The notes under the pieces are model-generated. The model did no database searches and was not told where the DNA came from. It saw nothing but the letters and a program-made list of their open reading frames with translations. This document shows, piece by piece, positions 1-5,202 of a DNA stretch of 5,202 bases. How positions within the stretch are numbered: position 1 is the first letter of the stretch; the number at the start of each line of letters is the position of its first letter. The DNA is from CAZGXM01 sp964529795. GTDB lineage: Bacteria > Bacillota > JADQBR01. The stretch is taken from positions 1 to 5,202 of the forward strand of contig CAZGXM010000104.1 of the NCBI GenBank assembly GCA_964529795.1, read 5' to 3'. The position numbers were made by a program, and so were the translations under genes.

Positions 1-1057
1 GGCTATTATATTTGTATTTGCCTGGCGGGTAGTTTTTCGGATGTACCTTCGTAATCAGATGCGGAAAGGGGAATACACCGTCAATTTGTTGGTGGTGGGT
101 ACTGATGAGATGGGGCGGATGGTGGCCAGGGAACTGACGGACCATCCTGATTTAGGGTACAGAATTATAGGTTTTATTGATGAGAAGACAAGTAGTGAGG
201 TTGCTGCTGCCGGGCAGGCGGTGTTGGGCAGCATCGGCGACTTGCATTCCATTTTGGGTAATAATCGAATAGACGAGATACTTATAACCAATTCGTCCGA
301 TAAAAAACTGGTTAACTATATAATTAACAAGTACCGCAAGTATGATATAGGAATTAAGATAATTCCCGAGATGTTTGACTTGGTGACAACCAACGTGGCA
401 GTGGGGCAGATGGGATTAGTACCGTATGTTAGCCTGGTGAAGACTCCGCTTGAGGGACACTGGATTTACGTTAAGAGGTTTACTGATATTGTTTTTTCAC
501 TCTTTGGACTTCTGGTTCTTAGTCCTATGTTTGCTTTGATAGCCATACTGATAAAACTTGACTCTCCTGGGCCAGTTATTTATAAACACAAGCGGGTGGG
601 CAAAAACGGCAGGGAGTTTGATATTTACAAGTTTCGCTCCCTGGTGCACAATGCCGATGAGATGAAAGAGCAATTGTTGGTCAGAAACGAGAAGGACGGG
701 CCGGTGTTTAAAATCAAGGATGATCCCCGGCGGACCCGGGTGGGTAAATTCCTGCGCAAGTACAGCTTGGACGAGCTGCCCCAGTTGTACAATGTATTGA
801 AAGGTGATATGAGTTTAGTGGGACCGCGACCGCCGCTGCCGGAAGAGGTTAAGAAGTACGGGGACTGGGAATGGCGACGCTTGGAAATAATTCCGGGCAT
901 TACCGGCCTGTGGCAGGTCAGCGGGCGCAGTGACCTTTCCTTTAAAAAATGGGTGGAACTGGACGTATATTACATTGAAAACTGGAATTTACTACTGGAT
1001 ATTAAGATACTCCTCAAGACCATTCCGGTAGTAATAAAGGGAGAAGGAGCTTATTAA
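1..1057 (+). CDS. Polyprenyl glycosylphosphotransferase (initiating sugar transferase), 5'-truncated by window edge
   Basis: It transfers a sugar-1-phosphate from a nucleotide sugar to undecaprenyl phosphate, the membrane step that starts a lipid-linked polysaccharide repeat. The frame is open to the left edge and the residues before the ATG at 41 (AIIFVFAWRVVFR) look like the end of a membrane helix. The multi-helix N-terminus therefore probably lies outside, and ATG 41 is internal; it has no good ribosome binding site. Counting from that ATG, residues 14-48 form a Rossmann-like CoA-binding-type domain (LLVVGTDEMGRMVAREL, then GFIDE). A hydrophobic segment at about 147-172 contains Ser-Pro (161-162), as in the re-entrant helix of this superfamily. 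The catalytic part follows: KFRSL at 197-201, SLDELPQLYNVLKGDMSLVGPRP at 242-264 read with the Asp244-Glu245 catalytic dyad, and PGITGLWQVSGRS at 285-297. The visible 351 residues fit a family of roughly 450-480. The sugar (glucose, galactose or another) cannot be assigned. Gene 2 starts 15 nt downstream. Confidence 0.95.
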   Translation, partial: AIIFVFAWRVVFRMYLRNQMRKGEYTVNLLVVGTDEMGRMVARELTDHPDLGYRIIGFIDEKTSSEVAAAGQAVLGSIGDLHSILGNNRIDEILITNSSDKKLVNYIINKYRKYDIGIKIIPEMFDLVTTNVAVGQMGLVPYVSLVKTPLEGHWIYVKRFTDIVFSLFGLLVLSPMFALIAILIKLDSPGPVIYKHKRVGKNGREFDIYKFRSLVHNADEMKEQLLVRNEKDGPVFKIKDDPRRTRVGKFLRKYSLDELPQLYNVLKGDMSLVGPRPPLPEEVKKYGDWEWRRLEIIPGITGLWQVSGRSDLSFKKWVELDVYYIENWNLLLDIKILLKTIPVVIKGEGAY

Positions 1058-1072
1058 CCGGGGGTAAGAGCT

Positions 1073-2200
1073 ATGCGCATAGCCATTGATGCCCACCCCA
1101 CATTAAAAAGCATGACTGGGGTGGGTTTTTATACATTTTATTTAATTAAGGCACTTCAGAAGCAAATAACAGAAGAGGATGATCTGCTGCTGTTTTTTAA
1201 TAAAACTAAGCTGGGGTTTAAGCTGCCTTCCTACTGGGACGGGTATCCATATAGAAATGTACTTTACCCGTACGGCGCTATTCGCCGACTGTTGAAGCCC
1301 AACTTGTTATATAACCTGCTGGTAGAGCGGTTTTTGGGTAAAATAGACATTTTTCATGCAACGAACTTTATTTACCTTCCCACAAACGGGAAGTTGGTGG
1401 TTACTATTCATGACCTGGCATTTTTACGTTTTCCGGAGCTCGCAGATGATAGTATCTACAGGCATCATAAAAAGTGGCTGCTGCCCACGGTAAAACAGGC
1501 TGACAGAATTATTGTTGATTCGATGGCTACGAAAAGTGACGTATGCGAGTTGCTAAATGTGAAGGAAGGTAAAATTAGGGTGATTTATCTTGCAGCGGAT
1601 GACGATTTTCGTCCCCTGCGAGGGCAAGCATTGGAAAAAGTACGAGAACGTTATAATTTACCGCAAAGATTCATTCTTTACCTCGGAACTCTTGAGCCCA
1701 GGAAAAATTTACCCTCGTTGATTAAAGCCTTTGCCAAGGTCAAGAAAGTTATTGGTTTTCCGGAAAAGCTGGTGCTTGCCGGGGGGAAAGGCTGGAAGTG
1801 TGAGCAGATATTTCAAACCGTGGGGGAATTGGGCCTGGAGGAAGAAGTGATTTTTCCCGGCTATATTTACCAGGAAGATTTACCGGCATTGTATAATTTG
1901 GCAACGGTGTTCTGTTTTCCATCTCTATATGAAGGTTTTGGCTTGCCCGTTTTAGAGGCAATGCAGTGCGGTGTGCCGGTGGTTTGCAGCAGCGGTTCTT
2001 CTCTGCCGGAAATAGCAGGTAACGCTGCCCTGATGGTAGATCCTTACTCGGAGGAGGACCTGGCTGAAAAATTGGGTCGTGTCTTGGAGGACGAGGAGTT
2101 AAGGGTTAGGATGTCAAAGCTAGGCTTGGAGAGAGTGAAGCAATTTTCCTGGGACAAGACTGCCTACGAGACTTTGAACGTGTATCGCAGTCTTTTATAA
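1073..2200 (+). CDS. GT4 family glycosyltransferase, MtfB-like (probable mannosyltransferase)
   Basis: This is a retaining, GT-B fold cytoplasmic glycosyltransferase that probably extends the lipid-linked oligosaccharide begun by the upstream phosphotransferase. The 375-residue protein is full length for the family. The N-terminal domain opens with MRIAIDAHPT and a glycine-containing acceptor loop (MTGVGFYT, 14-21), and carries TIHDLAFLRFPE at 111-122. The C-terminal donor domain starts near 199 with ILYLGTLEPRKN (201-212), where the basic Arg210/Lys211 pair is expected to contact the donor phosphates. It contains the EX7E motif at Glu287 to Glu295 (EGFGLPVLE), then SSLPEIAGNAAL and a C-terminal FSWDKTA typical of this group. 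The pattern matches the GT4 subgroup named after the E. coli O9 mannosyltransferase MtfB, but members use several donors, so mannose is inferred. A G-rich ribosome binding site (GGGGGT, 1060-1065) precedes the ATG. The gene lies in the same frame as the previous one, 15 nt after its stop. Confidence 0.93.
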   Translation: MRIAIDAHPTLKSMTGVGFYTFYLIKALQKQITEEDDLLLFFNKTKLGFKLPSYWDGYPYRNVLYPYGAIRRLLKPNLLYNLLVERFLGKIDIFHATNFIYLPTNGKLVVTIHDLAFLRFPELADDSIYRHHKKWLLPTVKQADRIIVDSMATKSDVCELLNVKEGKIRVIYLAADDDFRPLRGQALEKVRERYNLPQRFILYLGTLEPRKNLPSLIKAFAKVKKVIGFPEKLVLAGGKGWKCEQIFQTVGELGLEEEVIFPGYIYQEDLPALYNLATVFCFPSLYEGFGLPVLEAMQCGVPVVCSSGSSLPEIAGNAALMVDPYSEEDLAEKLGRVLEDEELRVRMSKLGLERVKQFSWDKTAYETLNVYRSLL

Positions 2201-2208
2201 GTGATTTT

Positions 2209-2216
2209 GGGAGAGG
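2209..2216 (+). promoter_or_regulatory. Ribosome binding site that fixes the start of the third gene
   Basis: GGGAGAGG lies 8 nt before ATG 2225. The frame could also open at GTG 2201, directly after the previous stop, but that codon sits upstream of this site, and the homologous N-terminus (MKVALVHDYL) begins at the ATG. The site therefore supports 2225 as the start. Confidence 0.75.
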
Positions 2217-2224
2217 ATACGGCT

Positions 2225-3319
2225 ATGAAGGTAGCCCTGGTGCATGATTACTTATTACAATACGGCGGGGCGGAGAAGGTGCTGCTGGTGCTGGCGGAGA
2301 TGTTTCCCGATGCGCCAATCTATTGTTTGGCAAGCGGGGCGGAATTTGTTAATAAGTACTTACCCGGCAGGGATATCCGCAGTTCATTTATCACCAGGCT
2401 GCCATTTTACAGGCGGCATTATAAAAAGTACATGCCGTTATTTCCCGTTGCCCTGGAGCAGTTTGATTTTGGTGACTATGATTTGGTGATTAGTTCCTCC
2501 AGCGCATTTGTCAAAGGTATTTTGACCCCGGTCGGTACGACTCATGTCAGTTACATGTATACTCCTATGCGGTTTGCCTGGGAATTGTACCAGGACTATG
2601 CAGGTCAGGGTGGGATAAGGAGCAGGGGGATTTACGGGAAGGTGCTCCCTTTCATAATGAATTACTTACGTTTATGGGACCAGGTTTCCACTGACCGGAT
2701 TGACCACATGATTTGTGATTCTTATCATGTGGCCCGGCGTATTGAAAAATACTACCGGAGGGAGGCGGAGGTGATTTACCCACCGGTTGATGTTGAGGAA
2801 TTTACTGTCAGCGAGGAAGATGACGGGTATTTTTTAATTGTATCGCGGTTGATACCGTATAAAAGGATAGACCTGGCGGTGGAGGTATTTAATGAATTGG
2901 GTCTGCCACTGGTGATAATTGGCGAGGGATATGACCGGAAACGATTGGAACGGATGGCTGGGAGCAATGTGACATTTCTAGGTTTTCAACCCGAGGGAGT
3001 TGTAAAAGAATACTATGCCAGGTGCCGCGCGTTTATTTTCCCTGGTGAGGATGATTTCGGGATTACTCCCGTGGAAGCCATGGCCAGCGGCAAGCCGGTA
3101 ATAGCCTATGGCCGGGGCGGGGCTCTGGAAACTGTGGTGGACGGTGTGACCGGGTTGTTTTTTAAGGAAGCCACTGCTGCTTCCTTGAAAGAGGCGGTTT
3201 TAAGGTTTGATAAAATGAACTTCGGTCCTGTTAAATGCCGTCAAAGAGCGGAAGAATTTGATACAGCTATTTTTAAAGCAAAGTTTATGGATTTTGTGGA
3301 CCAGGTATGCCGTAAGTGA
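2225..3319 (+). CDS. WbaZ-like GT4 glycosyltransferase, copy 1 (probable mannosyltransferase)
   Basis: A GT-B fold glycosyltransferase of 364 residues, predicted to add a sugar, probably mannose from GDP-mannose, to the lipid-linked glycan at the cytoplasmic face. It begins with the hallmark VHDYLLQYGGAEKVL (6-20), followed by FPDAPIY. The middle holds SSSSAFVKG (90-98) and YTPMRFAW (112-119). The donor domain contains VIYPPVD (183-189), the phosphate-contact segment SRLIPYKRIDLAV (207-219, Arg208 and Lys213), and FPGEDDFGITPVEA (272-285). The usual EX7E acidic pair is Asp276 and Glu284 here; the first position is Asp, not Glu. GGALETVVDGVTGLFF closes the donor site. No signal peptide or membrane span is visible. 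It is a paralogue of the next gene: the block from FPGE to GLFF is identical at 33 of 42 positions. The start is placed at ATG 2225 because of the ribosome binding site and the conserved N-terminus. The family is clear; the exact linkage and donor are not. Confidence 0.93.
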   Translation: MKVALVHDYLLQYGGAEKVLLVLAEMFPDAPIYCLASGAEFVNKYLPGRDIRSSFITRLPFYRRHYKKYMPLFPVALEQFDFGDYDLVISSSSAFVKGILTPVGTTHVSYMYTPMRFAWELYQDYAGQGGIRSRGIYGKVLPFIMNYLRLWDQVSTDRIDHMICDSYHVARRIEKYYRREAEVIYPPVDVEEFTVSEEDDGYFLIVSRLIPYKRIDLAVEVFNELGLPLVIIGEGYDRKRLERMAGSNVTFLGFQPEGVVKEYYARCRAFIFPGEDDFGITPVEAMASGKPVIAYGRGGALETVVDGVTGLFFKEATAASLKEAVLRFDKMNFGPVKCRQRAEEFDTAIFKAKFMDFVDQVCRK

Positions 3320-3333
3320 TCAAAAGTTTGACT

Positions 3334-3343
3334 GGGAGGGGAG
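3334..3343 (+). promoter_or_regulatory. Strong ribosome binding site supporting a TTG start
   Basis: GGGAGGGGAG is the best Shine-Dalgarno match in the window. Its GGAGG core (3335-3339) is 8 nt from TTG 3348. No ATG or GTG at a workable distance encodes the conserved N-terminus, so this site decides the start of the fourth gene. Confidence 0.8.
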
Positions 3344-3347
3344 CTTC

Positions 3348-4451
3348 TTGCGCCTGGCGATTGTTCACGATTGGCTTACAAATATGGGCGGTGCGGAAAA
3401 GCTTATACTGCTGTTTAAAGAAGTTTTTCCCGACGCGCCGATTTACACCCTGGTATATGATGCGGGTAATGTGGACCCTGCTTTTGGGGAAATGGAGATA
3501 GATACTTCCTTTATTCAAAAGCTGCCGGGGGCCAGGAAATATTACCGTAAGTACCTGCCGTTTTTCCCGATTGCCGTGGAGCAGTTTGACCTGCGGGAAT
3601 TTGATGTGGTATTGAGCAGCAGTACATCCGTGGCCAAAGGGGTAATTACCACTTCAGATACACTTCATATTTGCTATTGTAATACACCGATGCGTTATGC
3701 TTGGGATTTTTACCATCAATATTTAAGGGAAGCCGGAGCAATACAGCGGTTGCTAATACCGTTTTTTATGAATTACATCCGTATCTGGGACCGGTTGACG
3801 GCGGAGAGGGTGGATTATTTTATTGCCAATTCAAATAACGTGGCAAAAAGAATAGAGAAGCATTACCGGCGTACTTCACAAGTAATTTATCCCCCGGTGG
3901 ATACGCAACTATTTAAACCAGTAAGTCAAATTGAAGATTATTATTTGGTTGTCTCAAGATTGGTTCCTTACAAAAGGATAGATTTGGCGGTTAAGGCTTT
4001 TAACAAGTTAAATAAAAAGTTAGTCATCATTGGAGACGGTCCGGGACGGAAAAAGTTGCAGGCTGTGGCGAGAGATAACGTCATATTCATGGGGCGGCTA
4101 AATGATGAGGAGACGAGACGGTATCTGGCTTCCTGTCGCGCTTTGATATTTCCCGGCGAAGAGGACTTCGGTATCACTCCCCTGGAGGCACAGTCCTGCG
4201 GGCGACCGGTTATTGCCTATGGCAAAGGCGGCGCCCTGGAAACTGTCATTGACGGAAAAACCGGGCTTTTCTTTGCTGAACAAAGTGAGGAAAGTCTCGT
4301 TGACGGGGTGAAGAGATTTGAGAGTATGGAGCCGTTTGATAAAGATGCAATTAGAGACCATGCCCGGCAGTTTGATGTCAGTATTTTTAAAAAGTCAATC
4401 AAGGAGTTTGTTGAGCGGAAGTACCGGGAAAAATCAGTGGGTCTGGCCTAG
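3348..4451 (+). CDS. WbaZ-like GT4 glycosyltransferase, copy 2 (probable mannosyltransferase)
   Basis: A 367-residue GT-B glycosyltransferase, the tandem paralogue of the preceding gene, expected to add a further sugar in the same glycan. It starts MRLAIVHDWLTNMGGAEKL, with TTG read as Met, and aligns from residue 1 with the preceding protein. Landmarks are FPDAPIYTL (27-35), SSSTSVAKG (90-98), NTPMRYAWD (112-120), VIYPPVD (179-185) and SRLVPYKRIDLAV (203-215, Arg204 and Lys209). FPGEEDFGITPLEA (268-281) carries a standard EX7E pair, Glu272 and Glu280, and is followed by GGALETVIDGKTGLFF. The frame stays open upstream to an ATG at 3258, but that start would overlap the previous gene by 62 nt and add 30 residues with no family counterpart. 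The TTG behind the strong ribosome binding site is preferred. It lies 28 nt after the previous stop, so the two are probably co-transcribed. The C-terminus is basic (ERKYREK), possibly helping membrane contact, which is inference. Donor specificity is unproven. Confidence 0.93.
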   Translation: MRLAIVHDWLTNMGGAEKLILLFKEVFPDAPIYTLVYDAGNVDPAFGEMEIDTSFIQKLPGARKYYRKYLPFFPIAVEQFDLREFDVVLSSSTSVAKGVITTSDTLHICYCNTPMRYAWDFYHQYLREAGAIQRLLIPFFMNYIRIWDRLTAERVDYFIANSNNVAKRIEKHYRRTSQVIYPPVDTQLFKPVSQIEDYYLVVSRLVPYKRIDLAVKAFNKLNKKLVIIGDGPGRKKLQAVARDNVIFMGRLNDEETRRYLASCRALIFPGEEDFGITPLEAQSCGRPVIAYGKGGALETVIDGKTGLFFAEQSEESLVDGVKRFESMEPFDKDAIRDHARQFDVSIFKKSIKEFVERKYREKSVGLA

Positions 4452-4555
4452 AAGAATTTGCCTCTGACCTTGATAATTAAAACGACAGATGGTAAATTTA
4501 TATTGAGGAAATTAGGTTGTACAGCTCAAAACCGATAATAATGATAAAGTGGTGA
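4452..4555. other. AT-rich spacer between convergent genes, no clear signal
   Basis: This 104-nt spacer separates the end of the glycosyltransferase operon from the 3' end of manA on the other strand. It is visibly richer in A and T than its flanks. I looked for a GC-rich stem followed by a T run in both directions and found only short A/T stems. No gene, repeat or terminator is called. Termination here may be factor-dependent or inefficient. Confidence 0.6.
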
Positions 4556-5202
4556 CTAGCTGAAATGCTTTAGCAACGACTCAATTCCTGTTTGTTTTGT
4601 ATCTATATCCATAAAAGGTTCGATAAAATCCGGGGTAACAAAGGGTATGTACGTCTTTAACAGTTTTAATGGGCCCTCAAAACAATAACTTCCCAGCTTT
4701 GCAGGGATCAAGATGGTATCCCCGGTTTTCATTCTAATTTTATGATTCTGGCTGTAGTGAAGATAACCCGTGCCCTCAACTACCAGGTAGATGTAAAATT
4801 TAGACCCGTCTGTGCATTTCTCCACCATAGTCCTTACTGAGAGTATTTCTACCGCAAAATACGGACTTAAAAACGAAAAGGTCCTTTCACCGCCAGGTAT
4901 TTCTTGCTTGAGGCCTTTTATTTTTTTTGTTACCCTTGGCTGGAAATCAATTACCTCCAAAGCTTTTTCGATGTGAAGTTCCCTGGGCTTGCCGCTTTGC
5001 CCGAGCCGGTTGTAGTCGTAAAGCCGGTAGGTAAGGTCACAGTTCTGTTGGATTTCCGCCACGGTTACCCCGCCGCAGAGGGCATGGACCATGCCTGCCG
5101 GTATGTAAAGCACGTCCCCTTGTTGAACCTTAACCTTTCTCAGACATTTTTCAATACAATTGTCTTCAATTGCTTTCTTTAAAGTTTCCCTTGTGACAGC
5201 AT
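4556..5202 (-). CDS. manA: Mannose-6-phosphate isomerase, class I (ManA), 5'-truncated by window edge
   Basis: ManA is a cytoplasmic zinc enzyme that interconverts fructose-6-phosphate and mannose-6-phosphate, which feeds GDP-mannose synthesis or mannose catabolism. The reading frame runs off the right edge. The 214 visible residues are about two-thirds of a roughly 315-residue Bacillus-type enzyme, so the start and the first zinc ligands lie outside. GTG 5111-5113 is an internal valine in QQGDVLYIPAG. Counting from the first complete codon at the edge, IPAGMVHALCGG (33-44) carries His39, the expected last zinc ligand. AEIQQNCDLTYRLYDYNR (48-65) contains Arg59, the likely catalytic arginine. 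A second cupin-like domain spans about 115-185, with VVEGTGYLHY (139-148) and GDTILIPA (160-167). About 28 residues follow the usual end of the fold (LLKTYIP). The gene faces the glycosyltransferase operon, so it has its own promoter outside the window. This type of ManA is typical of Bacillota. Confidence 0.93.
   Translation of the reverse strand, partial: AVTRETLKKAIEDNCIEKCLRKVKVQQGDVLYIPAGMVHALCGGVTVAEIQQNCDLTYRLYDYNRLGQSGKPRELHIEKALEVIDFQPRVTKKIKGLKQEIPGGERTFSFLSPYFAVEILSVRTMVEKCTDGSKFYIYLVVEGTGYLHYSQNHKIRMKTGDTILIPAKLGSYCFEGPLKLLKTYIPFVTPDFIEPFMDIDTKQTGIESLLKHFS

Noticed and set aside
1044..1049. AAGGAG near the end of the first gene as ribosome binding site for the second gene
   Set aside because: It is 23 nt from ATG 1073, too far, and there is no start codon at a proper distance. 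The closer GGGGGT at 1060-1065 is the likelier site.
2201..2224. GTG 2201 as start of the third gene
   Set aside because: It abuts the previous stop, and the Shine-Dalgarno GGGAGAGG lies downstream of it. The conserved protein starts at ATG 2225.
3258..3347. Upstream in-frame extension of the fourth gene from ATG 3258
   Set aside because: It overlaps the end of the third gene by 62 nt, lacks a ribosome binding site, and encodes residues with no counterpart in the paralogue. The family N-terminus begins at TTG 3348.
2225..4451. Recent DNA-level duplication or gene conversion between the two WbaZ-like genes
   Set aside because: Shared DNA runs are short (about 10-11 nt, for example around the ALETV codons) and coincide with conserved residues. 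The similarity is protein-level and old.
4489..4516. AATTT...AAATT inverted repeat in the spacer
   Set aside because: It is a five-pair A/T-only stem, expected by chance in AT-rich DNA.
4559..4574. Small inverted repeat GCTGAA / TTTAGC with a 4-nt loop as a terminator
   Set aside because: The stem has only 6 pairs including one G-T, is A/T-rich, has no T run, and lies inside the end of manA.
4904..5182. Open plus-strand frame of 92 codons opposite manA
   Set aside because: It is antisense to a clearly conserved ManA sequence, has no ribosome binding site and no recognisable motif. It is a shadow frame.
1..5202. CRISPR arrays, tRNA or rRNA genes, insertion sequences, phage or toxin-antitoxin genes
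   Set aside because: No direct-repeat arrays, RNA-like structures, transposase motifs or extra small genes are visible. The window is almost fully occupied by the five genes.

Overview
The window is a stretch of a bacterial surface-polysaccharide locus. It holds four co-directional plus-strand genes and one convergent minus-strand gene, with almost no non-coding DNA. Several things suggest a Gram-positive, Firmicutes/Clostridia-type bacterium: strong purine-rich Shine-Dalgarno sequences, a TTG start, moderate base composition, and a mannose-6-phosphate isomerase of the short class I type common in Bacillota. This is inference from style; there is no rRNA or other phylogenetic marker here.

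Layout: (1) positions 1-1057, + strand: 3' part of a polyprenyl glycosylphosphotransferase (initiating sugar-1-phosphate transferase), cut at its 5' end by the window edge. (2) 1073-2200, +: a GT4 glycosyltransferase resembling the MtfB-like mannosyltransferases. (3) 2225-3319, +: a WbaZ-like GT4 glycosyltransferase, start moved to the ATG behind a good ribosome binding site. (4) 3348-4451, +: a second WbaZ-like GT4, a diverged tandem paralogue of gene 3, start assigned to a TTG behind a strong ribosome binding site. (5) 4556-5202, -: C-terminal two-thirds of a class I mannose-6-phosphate isomerase (ManA), cut at its 5' end by the window edge. Genes 1-4 are spaced by 15, 24 and 28 nt and look like one transcription unit. 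The 104-nt AT-rich gap before manA has no convincing terminator.

Likely joint role: the phosphotransferase loads the first sugar phosphate onto undecaprenyl phosphate at the inner face of the membrane, and the three cytoplasmic GT4 enzymes then extend the lipid-linked oligosaccharide. All three resemble families named after mannosyltransferases. ManA makes mannose-6-phosphate, the precursor of GDP-mannose. A mannose-containing exopolysaccharide, capsule or S-layer/cell-wall glycan is therefore the simplest reading, but donor and acceptor specificity cannot be read from sequence alone. Polymerase, flippase, chain-length and GDP-mannose genes are not in view. I found no mobile element, CRISPR array, RNA gene or clear new biological system. 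The most noteworthy points are the tandem diverged WbaZ-like pair and its pairing with manA.
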